DNA of 14,924 bases, taken from contig CAZJTL010000131.1 in the NCBI GenBank assembly GCA_964548905.1, positions 1 through 14,924 of the forward strand, read 5' to 3'. A model generated the notes under the pieces. The model ran no database searches. It saw nothing but the letters and a program-made list of their open reading frames with translations, and was not told the origin of the DNA. Below are positions 1 to 7,649 of this stretch, in pieces; the first letter of the stretch is position 1; each line of letters opens with the position of its first letter. A program made the translations under genes and the position numbers. The DNA comes from CAZJTL01 sp964548905 (lineage in GTDB: Bacteria; Cyanobacteriota; Cyanobacteriia; Cyanobacteriales; Xenococcaceae).

Positions 1-93
1 TGTACCTAAAATGTATGTAGCGAACATTTAACCCCATTATGTTGGGAGAGCCGATCGATCTTTATAAGTGATGGTATGTTCAATTAATTGGTT

Positions 94-121
94 GTAGGGG
101 CGAATGGCCATTCGCCCCTAC
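94..121. repeat. 28-bp perfect palindromic repeat, copy 1
   Basis: A perfect inverted repeat: the left half GTAGGGGCGAATGG is followed directly by its exact reverse complement. Two diverged copies occur at 8374-8401 and 11843-11870. All three lie outside intact genes. It could fold as a hairpin in either transcript, but no T-run follows, so I call it a dispersed repeat and not a terminator. No transposase lies nearby. Confidence 0.85.
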
Positions 122-175
122 CTAGATACAAACAATACGGAGAAAATCAATGAAACGTAATTCCATACCAACTAA

Positions 176-373
176 TTCTTCGATCGCCTTGACTTATATC
201 AATTACAAGCCCAAGCAGAAGGAGTTTTAGCAGAAATCGTTCGCGATCGCGGTGTCAAACCAAATCAAATTGCCCTAGCTTGGATATTGCATCGATCGCC
301 CAATATCATTTTAATTCCAGGCACGACTACTATTTCTCACCTGGAAGAAAATAAAGCTAACAAAACTGTTAAT
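176..373 (+). pseudogene. Aldo/keto reductase remnant (internally deleted)
   Basis: One open frame reads DRLDLYQLQAQAEGVLAEIV and continues through a region containing KPNQIALAWILHRSP and IPGTTTISHLEENKAN. The second part is the C-terminal NADP-binding end of the aldo/keto reductase family (ALAWLL...IPGT...HLEEN). The DLYQL segment resembles a strand that normally lies about 100 residues earlier, so the two pieces appear fused by an internal deletion. An in-frame stop sits at 173-175 and no start codon precedes the similarity. The nearby ATG at 150, with a GGAG about 7 bases upstream, is in another frame and stops after 26 codons. The frame stays open to 610, but past about 370 it lies antisense to the kinase gene and is not family-like. 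It is a decayed relic with no expected function. Confidence 0.7.
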
Positions 374-2956
374 TTATTTTTCCTCAAGTCTTTTGAGAGC
401 ATCAAGCGCAACTTGGAATTTGGGATTGATTTCCACTGCACGACGATAGGAATTAATTGCTTCTGGATAATCTTTGCGTATTTCTTGAATCAATCCTTTG
501 CTGTACCAAGCTTCAAAAGAAGTAGGATGAAGATCGATCGCCCTCTGGTAAGAAGCGATCGCCTTACTATACTGTTGCATCGCTCTTTGTACGTGTCCTT
601 TGCCTATTAAAGCAGGTAAATAATTGCTTCGTACTTTAATGGCTTGCTCGTAATATTCCAGCGCTTTATCGTATTGCTTTTGTCTCAAAAAGAGTTTTCC
701 TAAATTATTTAAAGGAACAAAGCTTCTGTTGGGATCGAGAGTTATTGCTTTTTGAAAATCGGCGATCGCATTCTCAATTCGATTTGCTTTTAAGTTGCTT
801 TCACCACGATTATTCCAAGCATCAATAAAACCTGGAGATAACTTAATTGCTCGATCGAAAACTGCAATAGCGCGATCGTATTCTTTTAATCCGTCAAAAG
901 CTAATCCTTTACAGTTGAGAAAGTGAATGCGAAAAGGACTATTGCGCTCTACTAACAGAGGGCGATCGCAAGTTGCTAGCATGTCTTGATAGCGCTTGAG
1001 ATGACTTAAGGCTGTAGCTTTTGCTAACCAAGGTCGTTCGACGTTTTTAACTCTTCCTCCGAGCAGATCGATTCCGCCATCGTAATAAGCAACCGCTCGT
1101 TCGTACTGTTGCGATTCGAGCCTTATATCTGCTTTCTCGAACAACACAGATGCCTGATATTGCATCCAGAAAAAATTGCCGAAAAATCCTACTAATCCTA
1201 GCGTTCCCAAGCTTAACGGATACAAAAGCCAAGGTTCTGTTAGAATTAGTACCGATCGCCGTTTCGTCTTCTTGAGCGCTCCTAGTACCTCAGAAGCTGA
1301 ATGATAGCGTTTTTTGAGATCCAAACGCACCATTTTTTCTAGTACTTTAGCTAATCTCTGGTTAATCTCAACTTTTTCTGGCCAAATTATTTCTCCAGTG
1401 GCAGGATTTTTTTGCAGGCGATCGGGAGTAATCCCTGTCCAAGCTGTAATCGCTGTGATTCCCAAGGCATAAATATCACTAGCAAAATACATGTTTCCTG
1501 CTATTTGTTCTGGTGGGATATAACCTTTTTCAATTTCAGGAAAACCATCGATAATGTCTGTAATTGCTGCAAAATCAGTGAGAACAACTTTCAGATCTGA
1601 TTGTCGAAAAATTAGGTTAGAGGGTTTAATATTTCCGTGTACTAGCTGCTGTTTGTGAATATACACTAAGGCTTCTAAGGCTCCTTCCAACAATTCTAAG
1701 ATTTTTTCTTCTGAAAGCGATTTGTATTTTTTTAACTGTTGTTCTAAATCTTTGCCTTCTACATAATCCTCTAGTAAATATAATTCCTCTTCCTCTTGAA
1801 AACACTCAATTAAATGAGCAGCGCGATCGCAATTTTCCAGCTTTTTAAAAGCAGCTAAGGCTTGGTCTAAATTATTTTTAACTTGTAGAATACTTGCCTT
1901 GGGATAATGAGGCAGTTTAATGATTTTTAAGACATAATCTGTTTCTTCTCGCTCGGCAATATTTCTGACTAAATAAGTTCGACTTTCCTCTCTTCCGCCT
2001 AAATAACTAATGATTTTGTAGCGATCTTTAACTATCTTGCCAATTCTCAATAAAGGTTGGAGAGCGCTTAACACTTCAGTCGCGCAAGTATAGCGCTCTG
2101 AAGTTCGCGAACTCATCATTTTATTCAAAATTGAGGCAAACTTAGAGCTTACTTTGGTAAAATTTTGCCAAGTCAAAGCTTCTCCAGCTTGAGTATCTTC
2201 TAATTCGACTGGCGATCGTCCCGTTAAAGCAAAAACTGCGGTTCTTCCTAAAGCATAAATATCACTACTGTAGACTGGCTTGCCGTTATTTTGTTCGGGA
2301 GACATATAGCCAGGTGTGCCAATAATTTGGGTTTCAATTGTTTGTCTTTGGGAATCAAAAGACATAGTTGAAATTTCTTTGACTGCACCAAAGTCAATCA
2401 AAACCATTTTGCGATCGCTATTTCTTCTAATCAAATTAGAAGGTTTAATATCGCGATGAATTACTCCTTGTTTGTGAACAAAATCGATAATTTGCAGTAC
2501 ATCATACAAGAAGTGAATTACCTCTGACTCACTTAAAAATTCGCGACGACTAACTTCTTGCTCGAACTCTTCACCTTCAATGAATTCTTGAACCAGATAA
2601 AATTGACGCTCTTCTTCAAAATGAGCGAGGAGTTTGGGAATTTGTTCGTGTTTACCCAACCACTGCAAAACAGTTCCTTCAGTGGTAAAACGTTCTTTAG
2701 CATTTTGCCAAATTTTAGGGCTATTAAATCTAGGTTGTAGCTTTTTAACGACACATTTGTCGTCACTTTCACTGCTTAGATCTCTAGCTAGGTAAGTAGT
2801 GGCAAAACCGCCACTCCTTAATTCTTTAATAATTTGATAACGGCCACCAACGATATCACCTGGATGGAGACTCTTGTATCCATATTCAATCCTTAAGCCG
2901 TCCTTATTGGAATCAGGCGCTTTAGAAAATGGTACTGTGTATTCTGGTTCCGACAT
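374..2956 (-). CDS. Membrane Ser/Thr kinase with tandem pseudokinase and TPR repeats
   Basis: An 860-residue Hanks-type protein kinase predicted to phosphorylate Ser/Thr on unknown partners. Domain 1 (about 40-296) has a Gly-rich loop SGGFATTYLA, Lys71, catalytic HRDIKPSNL (Asp169), DFG (Asp188) and SPE (219-221), so it looks active. Domain 2 (about 313-562) keeps Lys344 and the fold motifs IKPSNL and PPEQ. However, HRD is replaced by HGN (Asn442 at the catalytic Asp), DFG by DFA (461-463) and the glycine loop is degenerate, so it is probably a pseudokinase. A basic KKTKRR stretch (562-567) precedes one hydrophobic helix at about 577-597. By the positive-inside rule, the kinases are cytosolic and the C-terminal part lies across the membrane. 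Residues 600-860 hold about six TPR units, clearest from 680 (for example YDKALEYYEQAIKV), which usually bind proteins. The ATG at 2956 lacks a clear Shine-Dalgarno but starts just before domain 1. The gene stands alone; its 3' end abuts the aldo/keto reductase relic. Confidence 0.93.
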   Translation of the reverse strand: MSEPEYTVPFSKAPDSNKDGLRIEYGYKSLHPGDIVGGRYQIIKELRSGGFATTYLARDLSSESDDKCVVKKLQPRFNSPKIWQNAKERFTTEGTVLQWLGKHEQIPKLLAHFEEERQFYLVQEFIEGEEFEQEVSRREFLSESEVIHFLYDVLQIIDFVHKQGVIHRDIKPSNLIRRNSDRKMVLIDFGAVKEISTMSFDSQRQTIETQIIGTPGYMSPEQNNGKPVYSSDIYALGRTAVFALTGRSPVELEDTQAGEALTWQNFTKVSSKFASILNKMMSSRTSERYTCATEVLSALQPLLRIGKIVKDRYKIISYLGGREESRTYLVRNIAEREETDYVLKIIKLPHYPKASILQVKNNLDQALAAFKKLENCDRAAHLIECFQEEEELYLLEDYVEGKDLEQQLKKYKSLSEEKILELLEGALEALVYIHKQQLVHGNIKPSNLIFRQSDLKVVLTDFAAITDIIDGFPEIEKGYIPPEQIAGNMYFASDIYALGITAITAWTGITPDRLQKNPATGEIIWPEKVEINQRLAKVLEKMVRLDLKKRYHSASEVLGALKKTKRRSVLILTEPWLLYPLSLGTLGLVGFFGNFFWMQYQASVLFEKADIRLESQQYERAVAYYDGGIDLLGGRVKNVERPWLAKATALSHLKRYQDMLATCDRPLLVERNSPFRIHFLNCKGLAFDGLKEYDRAIAVFDRAIKLSPGFIDAWNNRGESNLKANRIENAIADFQKAITLDPNRSFVPLNNLGKLFLRQKQYDKALEYYEQAIKVRSNYLPALIGKGHVQRAMQQYSKAIASYQRAIDLHPTSFEAWYSKGLIQEIRKDYPEAINSYRRAVEINPKFQVALDALKRLEEK

Positions 2957-3223
2957 AGCCGACTTAGAACAGGATTTTTAAATTGTAGCGAAAGCTTACT
3001 CTTAATTTCTTGTTGATTTCGACCTTCTCAATTTATATATTTTGATTTTTTGAAAAATGGCTCTTCTAGTTGAAAAACATCTATGGTTATTTTACTTTTA
3101 TCTTGGCAAAATTAATAGTTCATAAGTCTTTAAAATTGTTACAATTAAGCTCGATTGCCTAGTAGCTAAAGCTGTCGCCTTCAAACTTACCTATATTTTG
3201 CAATTCGATCAATTTATTTCCTT

Positions 3224-3376
3224 ATGAATTTTTTTCGCCAATATATTAGCCCTGCCCTGATCTTCTTAGTATTCTTATTGGCTCTAGTAGCAGTTAGCGC
3301 TCGCATCTTTTTACCATCAGACATGGTAGCTCCAGCTCCGGTGGAAAATGTCAGTTTTCTGCTCGAAACGCTTTAA
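3224..3376 (+). CDS. Small single-helix membrane protein, 50 aa
   Basis: The frame starts MNFFRQYISPALIFLVFLLA and ends with TAA at 3374-3376. Residues about 9-30 form one strongly hydrophobic helix, followed by a polar Pro-rich stretch (PSDMVAPAPVEN). It resembles small conserved cyanobacterial hypothetical proteins as I remember them, but I cannot confirm orthologues and assign no function. No Shine-Dalgarno is visible before the ATG. It lies alone in the gap between the kinase (divergent) and thioredoxin, immediately before a repeat cluster. Coding is supported by a helix with sharp boundaries and by HIP1-free, ordinary codon use, not by a catalytic motif. A chance ORF remains possible. 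Confidence 0.55.
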   Translation: MNFFRQYISPALIFLVFLLALVAVSARIFLPSDMVAPAPVENVSFLLETL

Positions 3377-3389
3377 TTCTAAGCTCTAG

Positions 3390-3560
3390 GGAAGAGGGAA
3401 TAGGGGTTAGGGGTTAGGGAAGAGAAGGCAGAAGGCAGAAAATAAGTAGGAAGTAGTTCGGTACGGAAGTAGGAAGTTTTTTACTCATTACTCATTACTT
3501 GTCCCCCTCTCCCCCTGCTCCCCTTCTCCCCCTCTCCCCTTGTCCTCTCTTCGGACGTTC
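3390..3560. repeat. Cluster of short heptamer tandem repeats
   Basis: The gap before the thioredoxin is made mostly of 7-base units in short arrays: AGGGGTT twice (3402-3415), GAAGGCA twice (3424-3437), GTAGGAA-like units (3446-3478) and ACTCATT twice (3483-3496). A pyrimidine tract of CTCCCC-type units follows (about 3500-3545). These match the short tandemly repeated repetitive (STRR) sequences known from cyanobacteria. No gene is visible here. Confidence 0.75.
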
Positions 3561-3593
3561 CCTATTCGCCGCTCCCTGCTGTAAAGTAAATCT

Positions 3594-3599
3594 TATAAT
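3594..3599 (+). promoter_or_regulatory. Possible -10 box for the thioredoxin gene
   Basis: A TATAAT hexamer lies 33 bases before the thioredoxin ATG, which would give a leader of about 27 bases. The position about 17 bases upstream (GCTCCC) does not resemble a -35 box, so this rests on the -10 match alone. Confidence 0.3.
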
Positions 3600-3632
3600 T
3601 AATTTTTTGTTTAGCTTTTAGCAATCGGAGAT

Positions 3633-3959
3633 ATGAGCAGCGTAATAGAGATCGTGGATAATCAGTTTGATAGCGAAGTTTACAATTCTAATCAACCAGT
3701 GTTGGTTTATTTTTGGGCATCTTGGTGTGGTCCTTGTCGCCTTGTATCTCCGTCGATCGATTGGGCTGCTAATACTTATAGCGATCGCCTTAAAGTTCTC
3801 AAATTGGAAGTAGACCCTTCTCCAGAATCTGTAGCTAAGTGCAAGGTAGAAGGAGTTCCCGCGCTAAGATTGTTTAAAAATGACGAAATTATCGCTTCCC
3901 ACGAAGGCGCGATCGGCAAGCAGCAACTACAATCTTTTTTAGAGAGTTATTTGAATTAG
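3633..3959 (+). CDS. trxA: Thioredoxin (x-type-like)
   Basis: A 108-residue single-domain thioredoxin, the normal length, acting as a cytosolic dithiol-disulfide oxidoreductase. The active site WASWCGPC has Cys32 and Cys35, and the cis-Pro motif is EGVPALRLF (Pro77). The stretches LKVLKLEVDPSPE and CKVEGVPALRLFKND are, from memory, close to Synechocystis Slr1139, often classed as x-type, and less like the m-type housekeeping protein. The symbol is generic and the paralogue class is inferred. There is no signal peptide. GGAG at 3627-3630 lies only 2 bases before the ATG, a tight spacing, but no other start fits the family. Repeat arrays flank it on both sides, so it is probably monocistronic. 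Electron donors would be ferredoxin- or NADPH-thioredoxin reductase, neither of which is in the window. Confidence 0.95.
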   Translation: MSSVIEIVDNQFDSEVYNSNQPVLVYFWASWCGPCRLVSPSIDWAANTYSDRLKVLKLEVDPSPESVAKCKVEGVPALRLFKNDEIIASHEGAIGKQQLQSFLESYLN

Positions 3960-4077
3960 TTCATGGTTCATGGTTCATGGTTCATGGTTCATGGTTCATA
4001 GGTTCTAGGTTTTCCCCTTACTCCCTGCTCCCTGCTCCCTGCTCCCTGCTCCCTGTTTGCTGCTGATAGCTGATAGC
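3960..4077. repeat. Heptamer tandem arrays TTCATGG x6, CTCCCTG x5, CTGATAG x2
   Basis: The array starts directly after the thioredoxin stop codon. TTCATGG is repeated five times (3960-3994), with a sixth unit TTCATAG to 4001. CTCCCTG is repeated five times without error (4021-4055), then CTGATAG twice (4063-4076). Every unit is 7 bases. The arrays fill nearly the whole spacer before the aminotransferase. Confidence 0.9.
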
Positions 4078-4099
4078 TACAAATATATTCCTATGAATC

Positions 4100-5326
4100 A
4101 TGAACTATCAACCATGGGAATCACTCATGCAGTTTTCTAACCGTTTAGCATCACTATCTAGTAATGTCTTTGCTGATATGGATCGAGCCAAGGCAACAGC
4201 TAGAGCATCGGGTCAAGAGATTATCGATTTGTCTTTGGGTTCATCGGATTTACCAGCTTCGGATTCAGTGATAGCAACGATCGAAAAGTCTTTGCGCGAT
4301 CGCTCGACTCATGGTTATTTATTACATTACGGTACTAAATCGTTTCGTGAAGCGGTGGCTAATGGGTATCAACAGAGATTTGGCATTGCGATCGATCCAG
4401 AAACAGAGGTATTACAGTTAATTGGTTCCCAAGAAGGGACTGCTCACTTACCTCTAGCTATCCTCAATCCAGGCGATTTTGCCCTGCTACTCGATCCTGG
4501 TTATCCTTCCCATGCTGGTGGGGTTTATTTGGCTGGAGGTCAAATTTATCCTATGCCTCTGTTGGCAGAAAATCAGTTTCTACCAATCTTTGCAGACATT
4601 CCTGCTGAAGTATTGTCGCAAGCCAAAATGATGGTGTTAAGCTATCCGCACAATCCAACTACTGCGATCGCTCCTCTGTCTTTTTTCCAGAAAGCTGTCG
4701 ATTTTTGTCGTCAACACAATTTAGTGTTAGTCCACGATTTTCCTTACGTAGATATTATTTTTGCAGAGGATAAAAGCACTGTTTCGGTTTTGCAAGCGGA
4801 TCCCAATAAAGAGATTTCGATCGAATTTTTTACCTTTTCTAAATCCTATAATATGGGTGGCTTTCGTATTGGTTACGCGATCGGCAATGCTGATTTAATT
4901 CAAGCACTGCGACGCATCAAAGCGGTAGTTGATTTTAATCAATATTTAGGCATTTTAAACGGCGCGATCGAAGCTTTAACTGGAGAACAAACATCAGTAC
5001 AAAAAACCGTCGCAACTTTCCTTACCAGAAGAGATGCTTTTGTTAGCAGTTTAAATCGTATCGGTTGGCAAGTTCCCACTCCAGAAGCAACTATGTATGT
5101 CTGGGCAAAATTACCAGAACCCTGGCAAAATAATTCTGTAGAATTTTGTACTAAGTTAGTAGCAGCTACTGGAGTTGCAGTTTCACCTGGCGCGGGATTT
5201 GGTAAAGCTGGAGAAGGTTATGTCAGGTTTGCTTTAGTTCATGAGCCAGATATTTTAGAAATAGCCGCAGACAGGATAGCTGAGTTTTTATCTTCTACTC
5301 CCTTCGATCGAGGCAGGAGGGAATAG
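4100..5326 (+). CDS. Class I PLP-dependent aminotransferase (LL-DAP-aminotransferase-like)
   Basis: A fold-type I aminotransferase transferring an amino group between an amino acid and a 2-oxo acid through PLP. From the first ATG it is 408 residues. Visible features are the substrate-side GSSDLP near the N-terminus, SYPHNP (Asn185), VHDFPYVD (Asp213 and Tyr216 binding PLP), the Schiff-base Lys248 in TFSKSYNMGGFRIGY, and the carboxylate-binding Arg376 in GYVRFAL. SKSYNMGGFRIGY is typical of the DapL/AlaC/AspC-like group; the true substrate (LL-diaminopimelate, aspartate, alanine or other) cannot be read from sequence. The ATG at 4127 (residue 10, MQFSNRLASL) is the likelier start: a GGGA lies about 8 bases upstream, and the extra residues MNYQPWESL look like repeat-adjacent read-through. 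The last residues (RGRRE) are encoded by repeat-like purine DNA. It is flanked by repeats and converges on the LCCL gene. Confidence 0.88.
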   Translation: MNYQPWESLMQFSNRLASLSSNVFADMDRAKATARASGQEIIDLSLGSSDLPASDSVIATIEKSLRDRSTHGYLLHYGTKSFREAVANGYQQRFGIAIDPETEVLQLIGSQEGTAHLPLAILNPGDFALLLDPGYPSHAGGVYLAGGQIYPMPLLAENQFLPIFADIPAEVLSQAKMMVLSYPHNPTTAIAPLSFFQKAVDFCRQHNLVLVHDFPYVDIIFAEDKSTVSVLQADPNKEISIEFFTFSKSYNMGGFRIGYAIGNADLIQALRRIKAVVDFNQYLGILNGAIEALTGEQTSVQKTVATFLTRRDAFVSSLNRIGWQVPTPEATMYVWAKLPEPWQNNSVEFCTKLVAATGVAVSPGAGFGKAGEGYVRFALVHEPDILEIAADRIAEFLSSTPFDRGRRE

Positions 5327-5415
5327 GCAAAAGGCAACAGAATAAATACCTGAGTCTTTTCTTTACAATGTAGGGGTAGCAGAATTTGAGAGTCAGGAAG
5401 CAGACCTTTTGAACG

Positions 5416-5904
5416 CTAATTTTTGGCAGGCTGAACCGATATTCCTTGAACTCTATCCAAATTGATTTCTTGTGTCGTACCATCGTCAAATTTGATGCTC
5501 AGAATACCTTGACTGGGAATATCTAGAGAAGTATTATTTTGACTCTTGCTAGTCTGAGCATTGACGAACACAAAACTAGATTCATAAGAGGAATAATCAG
5601 AAGTAGTAACTCCATTACTAGTACTGCCAGTGTAAAACTCTGAACCAGGCATTATCTGAATTGTTACTATTCCTCCGTTTCTATCTATTGCACCTACATG
5701 TAAAGCAGCAGAACAAATTGAGGAATCAGAAGTATAAGTTTTAGATCCCCAAACTGTTCCAACGTCATTTGAACCTTGTGGCATACAATTAAAGCTAAAT
5801 TCTTCTTCGATACGTCGATCGAGTCCAAGTTTACCTGGACTAGTATCCCAGGTAATATTAGGTATTGCCTCAGCTTTTGCTACGATCGCTGACAAAGTTA
5901 CCAT
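5416..5904 (-). CDS. Secreted LCCL-domain protein
   Basis: The coding region from the only in-frame ATG gives 162 residues. An LCCL fold spans about 18-116: FNC (Cys40), VWGSKTYTSDSSICSAALHV (Cys64), a GGIVTIQIMPGSEFYTGS strand pair and a GVTTSDY turn. LCCL domains are secreted or surface modules thought to bind ligands such as carbohydrate or lipid; their bacterial role is unknown. From this ATG the N-terminus is only MVTLSAIVAKAEA, half a signal peptide. The same frame stays open upstream to a stop at 5968-5970 and reads KTRTFLNRLITLPLGIV, supplying the missing basic and hydrophobic parts. No ATG, GTG or TTG occurs there. The codon before KTRTF is ATA (5956-5958), so the true start may be non-canonical or mutated, giving about 180 residues cut after AEA. 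The C-terminal 40 residues (LDIPSQGILSIKFDDGTTQ) are unclassified. It is divergent from the lyase gene. Confidence 0.8.
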   Translation of the reverse strand: MVTLSAIVAKAEAIPNITWDTSPGKLGLDRRIEEEFSFNCMPQGSNDVGTVWGSKTYTSDSSICSAALHVGAIDRNGGIVTIQIMPGSEFYTGSTSNGVTTSDYSSYESSFVFVNAQTSKSQNNTSLDIPSQGILSIKFDDGTTQEINLDRVQGISVQPAKN

Positions 5905-6178
5905 GACTATACCGAGAGGTAAGGTAATTAATCTGTTTAAAAAAGTCCTTGTTTTTATTAAAGATATTTAATGAGATCGTTTCAAAAGTTACTGCTAATT
6001 CGCCTCGAAAACTAAATAAATTATCAGATAGTATAAACCTAAAGTTGGTTCGATATTAAACGTATGATGTAATCCACTCTTACCCGACCAAATTTTCGGT
6101 AAATTTTATGTTGAAAACTTAGATTTATCAAATTAGCAATTACAATATGAAGCGAATGGTATTTTTAAGAAATCATCC

Positions 6179-7582
6179 ATGACCGACGATATGCACGCTC
6201 GTCCACAACTCCGTCGCTCTTGGGCAGAGCCATATAAAATCAAGGTGGTTGAGCCGTTAAAAATGACTACTCGTGCTGAGCGCGAACAGGCGATCGCCCA
6301 AGCAGGTTACAATACCTTTCTCTTGCGTTCCGAAGATGTTTACATCGACTTGCTCACCGACAGTGGCACCTCAGCCATGAGCGATTACCAGTGGGCGGGA
6401 ATGATGTTAGGCGATGAAGCTTATGCAGGTAGCAAAAACTTTTATAATTTAGAAGAAAAAGTCCAGAAATATTACGGCTATCCTTATCTGATCCCTACTC
6501 ACCAAGGGCGTGGTGCTGAAAATATTATTTCTCAAATACTGATCGAACCAGGTGACTACATACCAGGTAACATGTATTTCACCACCACAAGGCTACATCA
6601 AGAGTTAGCAGGTGGCACATTTGTTGATGTGATTATTGACGAAGCTCATGACCCTAGCTCGCTGCACCCATTTAAAGGTAATATAGACCTACAAAAACTT
6701 ACCGATACGATCGAGCGAGTCGGTGCAGAACGTATTCCCTACCTTAGCGTGGCTGGAACCGTCAATATGGCTGGCGGACAGCCGATTTCCATGGAAAATC
6801 TACGTGCGGTATACCAGATAGCCCAAAACCACGGTATCCGCATTATTCTAGATGCTACCCGCGCCGTGGAAAATGCCTATTTTATCCAGCAAAGGGAGCA
6901 AGAATATCGTCATCAGACAATTGCTCAGATCTTACGCGAATTTTGCTCCTACAGCGACGGCTGCACTATGAGTGGCAAAAAGGATGCACTAGTCAACATC
7001 GGCGGCTGGCTGGCGCTTAGAGATCCCGACTTATACGAAGAAGCGCGTAACCTGGTAGTAATCTATGAAGGTCTACATACCTACGGTGGTATGGCAGGAA
7101 GGGATATGGAAGCTATGGCAAGAGGTATCGAAGAATCCGTCAAAGACGATCATATTCGCGCCCGTGTGGGACAGGTGGAGTATCTCGGACAAAAGCTGCT
7201 AGATTGGAAAATGCCGATTGTTGTGCCGATTGGCGGTCATGCAGTCTATTTAGATGCTAAAGCCTTCTTACCCCATATCTCTCAAGAAGAGTTTCCCGCA
7301 CAACGTCTGGCTGCGGAACTTTATTTAGAGGCAGGTATTCGCGCCATGGAACGTGGGATTGTATCCGCAGGACGCAATAAAGAAACTGGCGACCACTATT
7401 ATCCAAAGTTAGAACTAGTGCGTTTGACTATTCCACGTCGGGTATATACTCAGGCTCATATGGATTTGACTGCTGAAGCAGTTGAGGAGGTTTATTACAA
7501 TCGCGATCGCCTTCAAGGACTCAAGATGATTTACGAACCGAAATACCTTCGTTTTTTCCAGGCACGTTTCGATTTGCTTTGA
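6179..7582 (+). CDS. tpl: Tyrosine phenol-lyase (beta-tyrosinase)
   Basis: A PLP enzyme of the beta-eliminating lyase family, predicted to split L-tyrosine into phenol, pyruvate and ammonia. The length of 467 fits (enterobacterial TPL 456). Catalytic landmarks are Tyr82, THQGRGAEN (107-115), Asp225 and Arg228 in LDATRAVENAYF, the Schiff-base Lys268 in MSGKKD, and Tyr302. The choice of TPL over tryptophanase rests on residues equivalent to Citrobacter freundii TPL Thr124, Arg381 and Phe448: here Thr135 (MYFTTTR), Arg392 (MERGIVSAGRN) and Phe459 (LRFFQARFD). E. coli tryptophanase has no Arg at the second position (AVEIGSFLL). This is comparison from memory, and database entries may call it tryptophanase. 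The N-terminus is about 11 residues longer than the enterobacterial enzyme, so the ATG at 6191 is an alternative start; neither has a clear Shine-Dalgarno. No transporter or tnaC-like leader is evident. It appears monocistronic. Confidence 0.85.
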   Translation: MTDDMHARPQLRRSWAEPYKIKVVEPLKMTTRAEREQAIAQAGYNTFLLRSEDVYIDLLTDSGTSAMSDYQWAGMMLGDEAYAGSKNFYNLEEKVQKYYGYPYLIPTHQGRGAENIISQILIEPGDYIPGNMYFTTTRLHQELAGGTFVDVIIDEAHDPSSLHPFKGNIDLQKLTDTIERVGAERIPYLSVAGTVNMAGGQPISMENLRAVYQIAQNHGIRIILDATRAVENAYFIQQREQEYRHQTIAQILREFCSYSDGCTMSGKKDALVNIGGWLALRDPDLYEEARNLVVIYEGLHTYGGMAGRDMEAMARGIEESVKDDHIRARVGQVEYLGQKLLDWKMPIVVPIGGHAVYLDAKAFLPHISQEEFPAQRLAAELYLEAGIRAMERGIVSAGRNKETGDHYYPKLELVRLTIPRRVYTQAHMDLTAEAVEEVYYNRDRLQGLKMIYEPKYLRFFQARFDLL

Positions 7583-7649
7583 GGCGATCGATAAAGTTTT
7601 GGTTAATTAGAGCGCGATCGCGACCAAAAAACGGTCAAGAAATGACCAA

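Noticed and set aside
3960..4077. Possible CRISPR array from regular repeats
   Set aside because: Units are only 7 bases, directly adjacent and without spacers; there is no cas gene in the window.
5295..5489. Minus-strand ORF of 64 codons
   Set aside because: It overlaps the aminotransferase end and lies in another frame of the LCCL gene; no family resemblance.
6179..7582. Annotation as tryptophanase (tnaA)
   Set aside because: Arg392, Thr135 and Phe459 and their flanks match tyrosine phenol-lyase; E. coli tryptophanase differs at the Arg site.
7583..7649. Terminator after the tyrosine phenol-lyase gene
   Set aside because: Only a 4-bp GACC/GGTC stem around an A-run and HIP1 palindromes are present; no T-run.
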